Shown piece after piece: positions 46,997 to 57,251 of a stretch of DNA of 64,000 nucleotides. Below the pieces are notes generated by a model. It had not been told where the DNA came from and did no database searches. It saw only the letters and a list, made by a program, of their open reading frames with translations. Numbering within the stretch: the first letter of the stretch is position 1; each line of letters starts with the position of its first letter. The translations under genes were made by a program, and so were the position numbers. Origin of the DNA: Salipiger thiooxidans (GTDB lineage Bacteria; Pseudomonadota; Alphaproteobacteria; Rhodobacterales; Rhodobacteraceae). The stretch is taken from assembly GCF_900102075.1 (NCBI RefSeq), contig NZ_FNAV01000008.1, positions 186,001 to 250,000 of the forward strand, written 5' to 3'.

Positions 46997-47722
46997 TCAG
47001 AGCCGCAGGCTGCGCGCCAGCACGAAGGCGTCTTCCGCCAGCATCTTCACGTGTTCCTTCATCGCCCGGGCGGCGGCATCCGCGTCGCCCTTCAGAAGCG
47101 CGCGGGCCAGCACCTCGTGCTCCTGCTCCGCCGCCTGCTTGCGCTCGGGCCGGAAGGTGATGAAGCGCCGGTAGGGCGCCAGCCGCTTGTTCAGAAGCTG
47201 GATCTGGTCGCGCAGCGCGCGGTTTTCCGAGGCGATGTGGATGGCGGCGTGGAAGGCATCGTTGCGCTCGATATAGGCCTCGGCATCGCCGCTGCGCCCG
47301 GCCACGCGGCAGGCGTCGTGGGTGGCCATGATGCGCTCGCGGTCGGCGTCGCCCATGCGCTCGCAGGCGAGGCGCGCCGCCACCGCCTCCATCTCGCCCA
47401 CCAGTTCGAAGAGGTCGAAGATCTCGCTCACCGTGGGGCGCGCGACGATGGCGCCGAGCCGGGGTTCGAGCGTGACGAGGCCGCTGGCGCCGAGCAGGCG
47501 CAGCGCCTCGCGCACCGGGGTCCGCGAGACCCGGAAGCGTTTGCCGAGCACCTGCTCGTCGAGCCGCTGGCCCGGCGCGAGCTCGCCCTGGACGATCTCG
47601 TCCTCGAGCGCGGCGGCGATCTCTTCGGCCCGGGTCGCGGGCCGCGAGGGTTCGGACCGGAGGACGGCGGGCGCCTCCACGGTGATCCCGTGCGACTCTT
47701 CTTCGCGGATCTGGTCTGCCAA
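46997..47722 (-). CDS. GntR-family regulator (FadR/FCD subfamily)
   Basis: 241 residues from a TTG at 47722 with GGAGG just upstream; an in-frame ATG at 47773 would add 17 residues. The winged helix has LAPGQRLDEQVLGKRFRVSR then TPVREALRLL. The C-terminal FCD domain shows ERNDAFHAAIHIAS and a late KEHVKM His as expected metal/ligand positions. It is divergent from the long operon beginning at 47932. A palindrome in between is its probable operator, and release by a pathway metabolite is expected. Confidence 0.92.
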   Translation of the reverse strand: MADQIREEESHGITVEAPAVLRSEPSRPATRAEEIAAALEDEIVQGELAPGQRLDEQVLGKRFRVSRTPVREALRLLGASGLVTLEPRLGAIVARPTVSEIFDLFELVGEMEAVAARLACERMGDADRERIMATHDACRVAGRSGDAEAYIERNDAFHAAIHIASENRALRDQIQLLNKRLAPYRRFITFRPERKQAAEQEHEVLARALLKGDADAAARAMKEHVKMLAEDAFVLARSLRL

Positions 47723-47826
47723 ACTGCCTCCGTCGCGACCTGTGTGACTGTTTCGCGGGCGCAGGGCCCGCAAATCAGATTAATTATTGTGCAACATTTG
47801 AAGATTTTCGCCAAATGAAGCAATTT

Positions 47827-47838
47827 CGTGTATACACG
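47827..47838. promoter_or_regulatory. Palindromic GntR-type operator
   Basis: CGTGTATACACG is a perfect 12-bp palindrome about 100 bp from each divergent start. Its GTGTATACAC core resembles the TnGTnnnACnA pattern of FadR-subfamily sites. The surrounding 60 bp are AT-rich. Probably controls the 47.9-64 kb operon and the regulator itself. Confidence 0.6.
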
Positions 47839-47931
47839 CCGCGTGCAGCGTGTCGACCTGCTCTTCAGTAACCTAAGATCGCCGTGCCGCATAGCGTTTC
47901 GCGAAGGCCCGGCCGCAGACAAGGAATTCCC

Positions 47932-48714
47932 ATGGATCTGGAGCTTCGCGACAAGCGCGTTCTCATCACCGGAGCATCGCAGGGCATCGGCGAGGGCATT
48001 GCCGAAGTCTTTGCCGAAGAGGGCGCGATCCTGCACCTTACCGCCCGCAGCGCCGACAAGCTGGAGGCCATCGCGGAGCGGCTGCGCAAGGCCCATGGCG
48101 CCGAGGTCTCGGTCTACCCGATGGATCTGACCGGGGGCGAGGCGCCGATCGCGCTGGCCGAGCAGGTGGGCGACATCGACATCCTGATCAACAACGCGGG
48201 CGTCATCCCGGGCGGCAACCTGTGGTCCACGGACGATGCCGCATGGCGCGAGAACTGGGACCTGAAGGTCTTCGGCTACATCAACATGTGCCGGGTGTTC
48301 TACGAGCGGATGAAGACGGCCGGAGGCGGCGTCATCATCAACGACATCGGCAACGCGGGCGAGAACTTCGACCCCGACTACATCGCGGGCACCACCGGTA
48401 ACGCCAGCCTCATGGCCTTTACCAAGGCGCTCGGGGGCAGGGCGCTTGACGACAACATCCGCGTGGTGGGCGTGAACCCCGGCCCCGTCGACACCAGCCG
48501 CATCTACAAGCTGCTCAAGCGCCGCGCCGTCGACTGGTACGGCGACGAGAGCCGCTGGGAGGAGCTGCTCGGCACCTATCCGCTGAAGCGCCCTGCCAAG
48601 GTGCGCGAGATCGCCGACCTGATGGCCTTCCTCGCCTCGGAGCGGTCGGGCTACACCACCGGCGCGATCTTCACAGTCGACGGCGGCATCACCTCGCGGG
48701 CCTCGATCATCTGA
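47932..48714 (+). CDS. SDR-fold oxidoreductase lacking the YxxxK motif
   Basis: 260 residues from ATG 47932. The Rossmann motif ITGASQGIGEGIAEVF and ILINNAGVIPGG are intact, as is the end GAIFTVDGG. At the active site the usual Y-x-x-x-K aligns to AGTTGNASLMAFTKAL, that is Gly for Tyr and Asn for Lys, and the catalytic Ser region reads NDIGNAGENF. Either this subgroup uses another acid/base or it has a non-dehydrogenase role. First gene of the GntR-linked operon; its stop overlaps the aldehyde dehydrogenase start. Confidence 0.85.
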   Translation: MDLELRDKRVLITGASQGIGEGIAEVFAEEGAILHLTARSADKLEAIAERLRKAHGAEVSVYPMDLTGGEAPIALAEQVGDIDILINNAGVIPGGNLWSTDDAAWRENWDLKVFGYINMCRVFYERMKTAGGGVIINDIGNAGENFDPDYIAGTTGNASLMAFTKALGGRALDDNIRVVGVNPGPVDTSRIYKLLKRRAVDWYGDESRWEELLGTYPLKRPAKVREIADLMAFLASERSGYTTGAIFTVDGGITSRASII

Positions 48715-50235
48715 TGCCCGACACCGTCGACACCTTCCGCCCCACGCTGGACCCGATCCCTGCACAGGCGTTTCCGCTGCACTACGGCGGGCACTGGCAC
48801 GGCGGGATATCGGGCGCGCGCCGCGCGGTGCGCCGCCCGGCCACTGGCGTCGAGGCCTGGAGTGTCGCCGAAGCCTCTGCCGCCGATGTCGACGCCGCCT
48901 GCGCCGCCGCGGCCCGTGCCTTCCCCGACTGGGCCGCGCTCGACAGTGACGAGCGCGGCCACCTTCTTCGGGCGCTGGCGGGGATCCTGCGGGCCCGCAT
49001 GGGGCAGCTTGCGGCGCTCGAGGCGGCGGTCACCGGCCGTCCGATCCGCGAGATGCGCGCCCAGATGGGCCGCATCCCCGAGTGGTTCGAATATTTCGCC
49101 GGCATCGCGCTGGGGCTCGAGGGCGGATCGAACCGGGTCAAGGGCGGGTTCCTGACCTACACCCGGTACCGGCCCTACGGCGTCTGCGCGCTGCTGACGC
49201 CGTGGAACCACCCGATCCTGATCCTCGTCAAGAAGCTGGCCGCGGCGCTTGCCGCCGGCAACACGGTGGTGGTGAAGCCCTCGGAACTCGCCCCGATCAC
49301 GCCGCTTCTGCTGGCGGAATGGGCGGTCGAGGCGGGCATTCCCAACGGTGTCATCAACGTGGTGACCGGCGGCGCCGAGGCCGGGGCCGCGCTGGTCGCC
49401 AACGAACACGTCTCCCACATCGACCTGACCGGAGGCACCGCGACCGGCAAGATCGTCGCCAGGGCCGCGGCCGAACGCATGGTGCCCTGCACGCTGGAGC
49501 TGGGCGGCAAGACGCCGGTGGTGGTCTTCGACAGCGCAGAGCTCGACGAGGCGGTGGCGGGGGCGCTCTTCGCGGGCTTCGTGGCGGCGGGGCAGACCTG
49601 CGTCTCGGGCAGCCGCTTCCTCGTGCAGCGCGGGGTCTACGACGCCTTCGTCGCGAAGCTCTCCGAACGGGTGGACGCGCTGCGTCAGGGCGACCCGGCG
49701 CTGGTCGAGACCGACATCGGCCCGGTGATCTCGGCCGCCTCGCGCGACCGCTGCATGGGCGTCATCGAACGCGCCAGAGAGACCGAGGCGCGGCTGGTGG
49801 CGGGGGGCGTCCTGCCCGAGCTGCCCGCACACGTCGCGGGCGGTTTCTTCGTTCCGCCCACGGTCTTTGCCAACGTGTCGCCCGAAAATGCGCTGTTCCG
49901 GGACGAGATCTTCGGCCCCGTGGTGTCGGTCACGCCCTTCGACACCGAGGACGAGGCGGTGCAACTCGCCAATGACGGGCCCTACGCGCTTGGGGCCTCG
50001 GTCTGGACCCGCGACATCCTGCTGGCGCATCGCGTGGTGGACCGGCTCAAGGCGGGCGTGGTCTGGATCAACGACCACCACAAGAACGACCCGCGCTCGA
50101 TCTGGGGCGGTTCGGGCGAAAGCGGCTACGGCCACGAGAACGGCTGGGACGCGCTGAAGGGCTACCTGATCAAGGGCTCGGTCACCGTGCGCACCACCGA
50201 GGGCTTTGGCGACTGGTTCGCCGGAGGCAACCGTT

Positions 50236-50243
<8 letters not shown>
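48714..50243 (+). CDS. Aldehyde dehydrogenase (NAD(P)-dependent)
   Basis: 509 residues. TPWNHPILILVKKLAAAL (oxyanion Asn and cofactor Lys region), LELGGKTPVVVF (general-base Glu) and AGQTCVSGSR (catalytic Cys) are all present, with ALGASVWTRD near the end. Oxidises an aldehyde to the acid. Placed right after the SDR and just before an ABC importer; it overlaps the ATPase start by 8 bp. Confidence 0.94.
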
Positions 50244-51010
<767 letters not shown>

Positions 51011-51018
<8 letters not shown>

Positions 51019-51838
51019 CAGCACGCTTGCCGCCCCGGTCCCCCGGCGCACCGCCCCGCTTTCGCACAGGCTGCTCGACGTCGCCGAGCGCAGCTGGCCC
51101 GCGGTGCTGATCCTCGTGGCGCTGATCGCGGGCTGGGAATGGGCCTGCGCCGCGCTTGGCATCAAGCCCTACATCCTGCCCGCGCCCTCGGCCATCCTGA
51201 CGGCGGCGCTGAACGACGTGCCGGGCCTTGCGCGCAACTCGGGCATCACCGCGTGGGAGGCGACCGCGGGCTTCGTCATCGGCTCGGCGCTCGGCGCGCT
51301 GCTGGGCACGGCCTTCGCCTATTCGCGCTTCCTCGCGCGCGGCTTCCTGCCCTTCATCATCGCGGCCAACACCATCCCCGTGGTGGCCATCGCGCCGATC
51401 ATCATCATCTGGTTCGGCCACGGCATCGGCTCGAAGATCGCGGTTACCGCCTTCCTGTCGTTCTTCCCGCTGGCGCTGAACATGATGAAGGGGCTGCAGA
51501 GCTACGACCGCACCGTGGCCGACGTCTTCCACATCGCCGCCGCCTCGCCCTTGCAGACCTTCTTCAAGATGCGGCTGCCCTCGGCGCTGCCCTACGTCTT
51601 CGTGGGACTGAAGCTCAACGTCACCTTCTCGGTCATCGGCGCCATCGTGGCCGAGTTCGTGCAGGCGGACCGGGGCCTGGGCTTCGTCATCATGACCACC
51701 TACCGCACCATGGCCATGCCAAAACTCTGGGCGGCGATGCTGCTCTCGGCGCTCATGGGCATCCTGTTCTTCCTCGTCGTGGCGATGCTCGAGCGGATCT
51801 TCGTCCCCTGGCACGCCTCGATGTCCACCGATCCCTGA
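51011..51838 (+). CDS. ABC transporter permease (SsuC/ThiX type)
   Basis: 275 residues, about six helices. The cytoplasmic EAA-type loop is DVFHIAAASPLQTFFKMRLP followed by SALPYVFVGLKLN, and EFVQADRGLGFVIMT is typical of the family's last helices. Partner of the ATPase before and binding protein after it. Confidence 0.93.
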
Positions 51839-51885
51839 AGACCGGGGACAACCCCGGCGCCCCCACCCAACAGAGAGATCCCACG

Positions 51886-52875
51886 ATGAAAAAGACACTG
51901 ATCTGCGGGCTTGCCCTCGCCACCGCGCCGCTCGCGGCCGAGGCCGACTCCATGCGGCTCGAATGGGTCATGCAGGGCCAGTTCGCCGGCCCCATCATGG
52001 CGCTGGAAAACGGCTGGTACGACGAGGCCGGTATCGAGATGGAGCTGCGCCCCGCCGGCCCCGACATCAAGCCCGCCGTCATGGTCGCGACCGGGGTCGA
52101 CACCTACGGCATCGGCCACCCCAACCAGATCATCGCCGCCCGCGCCAACGGCGTGCCGCTGGTAATGGTCAGCCAGTGGGGCCAGAAGGCCGCCAGCACC
52201 TACATCGCCCGCAAGGACGCGGGGATCGGGACGCTCGCGGACATGCCCGGCCACTCGGTCGGGCTGTGGTTCGGCGGCGACGAACATGAGTTCCTCGCCA
52301 TGCTCAACAACGCGGGCGTGGCGCAATCCGACGTCGACGTGGTGAGCCAGGGCTACGACATCGTCTCGTGGCTCAACGGCGATTACGAGGTGATGCAGGT
52401 CACCCGCTACAACGAGCTGCAGCTGGTCTACGACAACGGCTACGCGCCCGAGGATCTCGTGTTCTTCGAGCCCGGCGACTACGACTCCGCGCTGATCTCG
52501 GGCGGGCTCTTCACCACCGAGGAGCAGATCGCCGAGCACCCGGAGGCGGTGCAGGCCGCCGTCGACGCCTCGCTGCGCGGCTGGCAGGCGGCCTTCGCCG
52601 ATCCCGCCGCCGCGGCCGAGGTGATGGTCAAGTACAACTCCGAGCTTGATGCCGCCTTCCAGACCCGCCAGATCGAGGCGATGAAGGACATCGCCTGCGC
52701 CGGGCCCACGCTTGAGGGCAAGTTCGGCACCACCGACGCCGCCGACTACGAGACCGCGCAGGCCATCCTGCTGGGCGCCAAGCTGATCGACAGCGAGATC
52801 GACCTGACGGCGGCCTTCACCAACCGGTTCGTCGACGCCGCCCCCGCGGAGTTCCGCGACATCGCCTGCGAGTAA
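51886..52875 (+). CDS. NMT1/THI5-like ABC substrate-binding protein
   Basis: 329 residues with a Sec-type N-terminus (MKKTLICGLALATAPLAAEA). NMT1 fold marks are WVMQGQFAGPIMALENGWYD, GIGHPNQIIAARANGVPLV and TRYNELQLVYDNG. ThiY, which binds formylaminopyrimidine in thiamine salvage, and aromatic/sulfonate binders share this fold. With the ATPase and permease it makes a complete importer. Confidence 0.9.
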   Translation: MKKTLICGLALATAPLAAEADSMRLEWVMQGQFAGPIMALENGWYDEAGIEMELRPAGPDIKPAVMVATGVDTYGIGHPNQIIAARANGVPLVMVSQWGQKAASTYIARKDAGIGTLADMPGHSVGLWFGGDEHEFLAMLNNAGVAQSDVDVVSQGYDIVSWLNGDYEVMQVTRYNELQLVYDNGYAPEDLVFFEPGDYDSALISGGLFTTEEQIAEHPEAVQAAVDASLRGWQAAFADPAAAAEVMVKYNSELDAAFQTRQIEAMKDIACAGPTLEGKFGTTDAADYETAQAILLGAKLIDSEIDLTAAFTNRFVDAAPAEFRDIACE

Positions 52876-52926
52876 GCGACAGACCGGGCCGGACCTTTGC
52901 GGCCCGGCCCAATCACGGAGAAGAGC

Positions 52927-53856
52927 ATGAGAGAGATCCGCATCCGCCTTCTGTGGCACAAGCAGGCCCAGTTCGCGGGCTATCTGCTGGCCGAAGAGCT
53001 TGGCCTCGGCAACGACGCCGGGGTGCAGATCGTCTGCGAGGGGCTGGATTTCTCGTGCAAGCACGTGAACGCGGTGCTGGAGGGCCGCACCGAGATGTGC
53101 GTGGCGAGCCCCGCGCATCTGGTGGAATCCTCTGACCCCGCTGCGCTGCGCTGGCTGCTCGCGATCCAGCAGAAAAGCCCGCTGGTCTATCCCGCCCGCC
53201 GCTCGGACGGGATCGCGACGCTCGCCGATCTGGCGGGGAAACGCGCCGGGGTCTGGCCGGGGCACGAGGATCTCGAGCTGCGCTGGATGCTGTCGCGCGC
53301 GGGCCTGCCCGAGGATGCGGTGACCCGGGTCGAGATGCCCGACACCGTGGCGCCCTTCCTCACCGGCGAGACCGCGACCGGCCAGATGACCTGCTACCAC
53401 GAGCTGCACATGGTCGAGCACGCCATCCCGCCCGAGGATCTGGTGATCTTCGACGGCAAGGACACCGGCTGCGGCATCCTCAAGGACGGGCTCATCGCCT
53501 CGGCCGCGCTGGTTGAGGAGGAACCGGGTGTGGTGCAGGCGGTGGTGAACGCGGTGCTCGAGGGCTGGACCATGGCCTTTGACGACCCCGCCCGCGCCGT
53601 GGCCGCCTGCCTCGCCGTGCGGCCCGACCGGAGCGCGCCCGAGGAAGAGGCGCAGCTTGCCGCCATCCGTGCGCTGTCGCTCACCGGCGCCACGCTGACC
53701 GAAGGGCTGGGCTTCCCGGACCCCGCCCACATGGAGAGCGCCGTGACCGCGATGCGCGAGCTGGGCGAGACGGTGCCCGCCACCGAGGGGCTGCGCGATG
53801 CGCGCTTCTGGCAGGCGGCGCCCGAGGCGTTCCGTCGCACCGGCTGGGAGGCGTGA
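52927..53856 (+). CDS. Second NMT1/THI5-like protein, without signal peptide
   Basis: 309 residues, homologous in layout to the preceding binding protein (LLWHKQAQFAGYLLAEELGL; TCYHELHMVEHA aligns with TRYNELQLV; GKDTGCGILKDGLIAS aligns with its GDYDSALISGGL). No signal sequence exists at ATG 52927 or in the short open stretch upstream, so it should be cytosolic. It is rich in Cys and His. Yeast THI5 is a cytosolic NMT1-fold enzyme, so a catalytic or intracellular ligand-binding role is possible. Confidence 0.82.
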   Translation: MREIRIRLLWHKQAQFAGYLLAEELGLGNDAGVQIVCEGLDFSCKHVNAVLEGRTEMCVASPAHLVESSDPAALRWLLAIQQKSPLVYPARRSDGIATLADLAGKRAGVWPGHEDLELRWMLSRAGLPEDAVTRVEMPDTVAPFLTGETATGQMTCYHELHMVEHAIPPEDLVIFDGKDTGCGILKDGLIASAALVEEEPGVVQAVVNAVLEGWTMAFDDPARAVAACLAVRPDRSAPEEEAQLAAIRALSLTGATLTEGLGFPDPAHMESAVTAMRELGETVPATEGLRDARFWQAAPEAFRRTGWEA

Positions 53857-53857
53857 T

Positions 53858-55039
53858 GTGACCACGCTGCCGCAGAGCGCAGAGGTCATCGTGGTGGGCG
53901 GCGGAATCGTCGGCCTCTCGGTGGCGCTTGCGCTGGCAGAGGCGGGGGCGAAGCCGCTGCTGCTCGAGGCGAAGAGCTTCGGCGGCGCGGTCACCGGCGG
54001 CAGCCTCGCCGCCATCGGCACGCACATGCACGGGCTCGCGGAATATGGCGTGATGGCCCACGCCTGCGATCTCTGGCGCGCCTTCGCGGAGCGCACCGGC
54101 AACCCGTTCGAGCACACTGCGCAGGGGCAGGTGGGCTTCATCCTCGACGCCGAAGGCATGGAGAGCGGCGAGGGCTGGGTGGCCGAGGAACGCGCGCTCG
54201 GCGCGCCCTGCCGGATGCTGACCCCCGCCGGGCTTGCCGAGGTCGAGCCCCGGCTCACCGGTCCCGTGCTGGGCGCGACCTTCGCGCCCGACACCGCGAC
54301 GGTGAACCCCTTCCTCGCTGCCCGCACCGTTCTGGCCGAGGCCCGCGCCGCCGGTGCCGTGGCGCTGGACCATGCCCCCGTCGCCGGGCTGCTGGTCGAG
54401 GCCGGGCGCATCGCCGGGGTGTGCATGGCGGACGGCGCCGAGATCCGCGCGGGGCAAGTGGTGCTGGCCTCGGGGCCGTGGTCGCAGGAGATCAGTGTGA
54501 GCGCGGGCGTTTGCCTGCCGCTGGTGCCGCGTCAGGCGCAATGCCTCGCCGCGCTGCGCCAGCCCCCGGGCACCATCCGCCGCATCGTCAGCGCCGTGGA
54601 AAGCCGCGGCGGGGTGGCGAGCGGCTACACGCAGATCCAGCAGGCGGGGTCGGGGCAGATCCTCTTCAACACCGTCGTCGATTTCATCGAGACCCCGCCC
54701 GAGGCCAAGGACACGGTCCGCGAGGTGCCGAGCGGTTTCGTTCTCACCTCGATCGACACACTCGCCACGCTGTTCCCGTCGCTCGCCGAGATCCCGCTGC
54801 TGCGCTCGTGGGTGCGGTTCGAGGCGGTCTCGCCCGACGCCCGCTTCCTTGCCGGTGCGGTGGGCCCCGAGGGGCTCTGGGTCTGCGCCGGCGACAACGG
54901 CTCGGGCTATTGCCGGTCGCTGATGCTGGGCCGGTTCCTCGCAGGCGAGATCATCGGCGCCGCGCTGCTGCCCGGTGCGTTGCAGGCCGACGCCCGCGCG
55001 CTCTATGCGCCGCAGCGCTTCACGCAGGTGGCCGCATGA
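53858..55039 (+). CDS. FAD-dependent amine/imino-acid oxidoreductase, catalytic subunit (DAO family)
   Basis: 393 residues from GTG 53858. FAD-binding EVIVVGGGIVGLSVALALAE at the N-terminus, and the DAO C-terminal motif WVCAGDNGSGYCRSLMLG. It is the HcnC/SoxB/OoxB-like subunit; partners with a small 2Fe-2S protein and an NAD/FAD subunit encoded next. Such complexes oxidise secondary amines, opines, D-hydroxyproline or glycine. Coupled by a 4-bp overlap. Confidence 0.9.
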   Translation: MTTLPQSAEVIVVGGGIVGLSVALALAEAGAKPLLLEAKSFGGAVTGGSLAAIGTHMHGLAEYGVMAHACDLWRAFAERTGNPFEHTAQGQVGFILDAEGMESGEGWVAEERALGAPCRMLTPAGLAEVEPRLTGPVLGATFAPDTATVNPFLAARTVLAEARAAGAVALDHAPVAGLLVEAGRIAGVCMADGAEIRAGQVVLASGPWSQEISVSAGVCLPLVPRQAQCLAALRQPPGTIRRIVSAVESRGGVASGYTQIQQAGSGQILFNTVVDFIETPPEAKDTVREVPSGFVLTSIDTLATLFPSLAEIPLLRSWVRFEAVSPDARFLAGAVGPEGLWVCAGDNGSGYCRSLMLGRFLAGEIIGAALLPGALQADARALYAPQRFTQVAA

Positions 55040-55293
55040 GCGAAGTCGAGATCCTGCTCGACGGCGCACCCGTCACCTGCGCCGAGGGGCTGCCCCTGAC
55101 CGAGGTGCTGATGGCCCGCGCGCCGTTCTGGCGGCAGAGCCCCAGGCAGGGCGCCCCGAGGGGCATGTTCTGCGGCATGGGGCTCTGTTTCGAATGTGTG
55201 GTCGTGGTCGATGGCGCATGGTCCCGCGCCTGCCTCGAGCGCACCCGTGCGGGCATGTCTGTCCGCACGGACCAACCGGAGGACCGGCCATGA
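55036..55293 (+). CDS. Small 2Fe-2S ferredoxin subunit (HcnA-like)
   Basis: 85 residues. FCGMGLCFECVVVVDGAWSR then ACLERT gives the C-x4-C-x2-C plus distant Cys cluster pattern. It corresponds to the N-terminal ferredoxin part of sarcosine-oxidase alpha or to HcnA/OoxC. Coupled on both sides to FAD subunits by 4-bp overlaps. Confidence 0.9.
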   Translation: MSEVEILLDGAPVTCAEGLPLTEVLMARAPFWRQSPRQGAPRGMFCGMGLCFECVVVVDGAWSRACLERTRAGMSVRTDQPEDRP

Positions 55294-56714
55294 GCGCCGC
55301 GCACCTCTCCTGCGACGTGGCGGTGGTGGGCGCGGGCCCCGCCGGGCTTGCCGCCGCGCGCGCCGCGGCCGAAGCCGGGGCGCGGGTGGTCTGCCTCGAC
55401 GCCTTCGCGACGCCCGGCGGGCAATACGCGATGCAGCCGACGCAGGCGGAGAGCCCCTTTGCGGCGACCGCTCCGGTGGCGCTGGGGCGCGCGGCGGCGC
55501 GGGCCGCGGGAGAGGCGGGCGCGCAGATCCTCTGCGGCGCAGAGGTGTTCTGGGGCGCCTGCGTTCCGGGGGGCTTTTGCCTGTCGGTGAATCACGCGGG
55601 CCGGGCGCTCGCCGTCGAAGCCAAGGCGCTGGTGGTGGCCGCAGGCGCCATGGAACGTCCGCTGCCCTTCCCGGGCTGGACGCTGCCCGGCGTCATCGGC
55701 GCGGGCGCGGCGCAGCGGCTCCTGAAGACCGGCACCGGTGCGCTGCCGCTTCCGGGCAAGACCGTGCTGGCGGGGAGCGGGCCGTTCCTGCTGGCCGTGG
55801 CGCAGAGCTTTGCCAAGGCGGGGCAGCGGCTTGATCATTTCGTCGAGATGCAGCGCCCGTTGCCTGCAGATGTCGCCAAGGTCTTCGCCCGACACCCGGG
55901 CAAGCTGGCCGAGGCGGCGCGGCTGGGCCTCGATCTGCGCCGCAGCGGGGCGGCGCGGCACGTGGGCCACATGGTCACGCGCGCGCTGGGGACCGACCGG
56001 CTCGAGGCGGTGGAGATCGCGCCGCTGTCTGCCTCGGGCCAACCCGTCATGGGCCGCGCGCGGGAGATCGACGGCGTGGGCACGCTCGCCATCGGCTACG
56101 GCTTCCAGCCGGTCATCGACCTTACCACCGCGCTTGACGCCGCGCATGACTTCCACGCGGCGCTCGGCGGCTGGCACTGCCGCGCCGATGCGGATGGCCG
56201 GACCACGGTGGCGGGCCTCTGGGCCGCGGGCGAGACGCTGGGCATCGGCGGCGCCGTCCCGGCGCAGCTCTCGGGGCGGATCGCGGGGGCCGGTGCCGCC
56301 CGGACGCTCGGTTTTTCCGCTCCGGACGTCACCGGCGCCACGCAGGCGCTCGGCAACGCCCGCGCCTTTGCTTCAGCTCTCGCGCAGCTCTACCCGCCGC
56401 CGCAGGGCCTGCCCGTCGCCCTGCCGGAGGACGAGCTTATCTGCCGCTGCGAGGACGTCACTGCCGGAGACATCGCGACCGCCATCGCCGAGGGCGCGCA
56501 CGAGAGCTTTGCCGTGAAGACCTGGACCCGCGCCGGCATGGGCCCCTGCCAGGGCCGGATCTGTGGCGCGGGCATCGCCGCCGCGCTTGCGCAGGCGGGC
56601 GTGCCGGCGGACAAGGCATCCTACAACCGCGCCCACCTGCCGCTGCGCCCGGTGCCGCTGCCGCTCGTGCGTGCCGCCATGCAGGCCCAGACCGAGATGG
56701 AGACCCGCCCATGA
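55290..56714 (+). CDS. FAD/NAD(P) oxidoreductase subunit with BFD-like 2Fe-2S domain (HcnB/OoxA-like)
   Basis: 474 residues. N-terminal dinucleotide fold CDVAVVGAGPAGLAAARAAA, a second nucleotide site near KTVLAGSGPFLLAVA, AAGETLGIGGA closing the FAD site, and a C-terminal cluster with ICRCEDVTAGDI and GMGPCQGRICG cysteines. Pairs with the DAO subunit and the ferredoxin to form a three-part dehydrogenase. Electron acceptor not evident. Confidence 0.9.
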   Translation: MSAAHLSCDVAVVGAGPAGLAAARAAAEAGARVVCLDAFATPGGQYAMQPTQAESPFAATAPVALGRAAARAAGEAGAQILCGAEVFWGACVPGGFCLSVNHAGRALAVEAKALVVAAGAMERPLPFPGWTLPGVIGAGAAQRLLKTGTGALPLPGKTVLAGSGPFLLAVAQSFAKAGQRLDHFVEMQRPLPADVAKVFARHPGKLAEAARLGLDLRRSGAARHVGHMVTRALGTDRLEAVEIAPLSASGQPVMGRAREIDGVGTLAIGYGFQPVIDLTTALDAAHDFHAALGGWHCRADADGRTTVAGLWAAGETLGIGGAVPAQLSGRIAGAGAARTLGFSAPDVTGATQALGNARAFASALAQLYPPPQGLPVALPEDELICRCEDVTAGDIATAIAEGAHESFAVKTWTRAGMGPCQGRICGAGIAAALAQAGVPADKASYNRAHLPLRPVPLPLVRAAMQAQTEMETRP

Positions 56715-57214
56715 ATTCTACCGTCGACACCCCGCTCTACAGCACCGGCCGTCACGTCGCCCTGCGCCTGAAACCGGGCGAGGAGGTGCTGGGCACGCTG
56801 CAGCAATTCGTCGTCGACCACGGCATCGCGGCCTGCGCCATCGTCTCGTCGGTGGGCTCGCTCACCCACGCGGCGATCCGCTACGCCAACCAGAACGACA
56901 CCACCCGGCTCGAGGGCCATTTCGAGATCTGCTCGCTGATCGGCACGCTGGAATGCGCCGCCCCGGGCGAGGCGCTGAACGGGGCCGAGGCCTCGGCCTC
57001 CGGGGGCGCGCATGTGCACCTGTCGATCTCGGACGGCGCGGGGCGGATGATCGGCGGCCACATGATGCGCGGCTGCCGGGTCTACACCACGCTCGAGATC
57101 GTGCTGCTGGTGCTCGACGGGCTGAGCTTCACGCGCGAGCCCTGCGACGCCTCGGGCTATGCCGAGCTCGTCATCCGCAACGCAGCGGAAGACACCGGAA
57201 AATCAAACGGATAA
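56711..57214 (+). CDS. PPC/DUF296-domain protein
   Basis: 167 residues, one PPC (plant and prokaryote conserved) domain without AT-hook. GGAHVHLSISDGAGRMIGGH is the hallmark His-rich loop, probably metal-binding. Bacterial stand-alone PPC proteins form trimers of unknown biochemical role. Its 4-bp overlap with the dehydrogenase subunit argues for a metabolic task in this pathway rather than DNA binding. Confidence 0.88.
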   Translation: MNSTVDTPLYSTGRHVALRLKPGEEVLGTLQQFVVDHGIAACAIVSSVGSLTHAAIRYANQNDTTRLEGHFEICSLIGTLECAAPGEALNGAEASASGGAHVHLSISDGAGRMIGGHMMRGCRVYTTLEIVLLVLDGLSFTREPCDASGYAELVIRNAAEDTGKSNG

Positions 57215-57251
57215 GACCAAAAGCAACCGAAATAACAGGGACTAAGGACAG

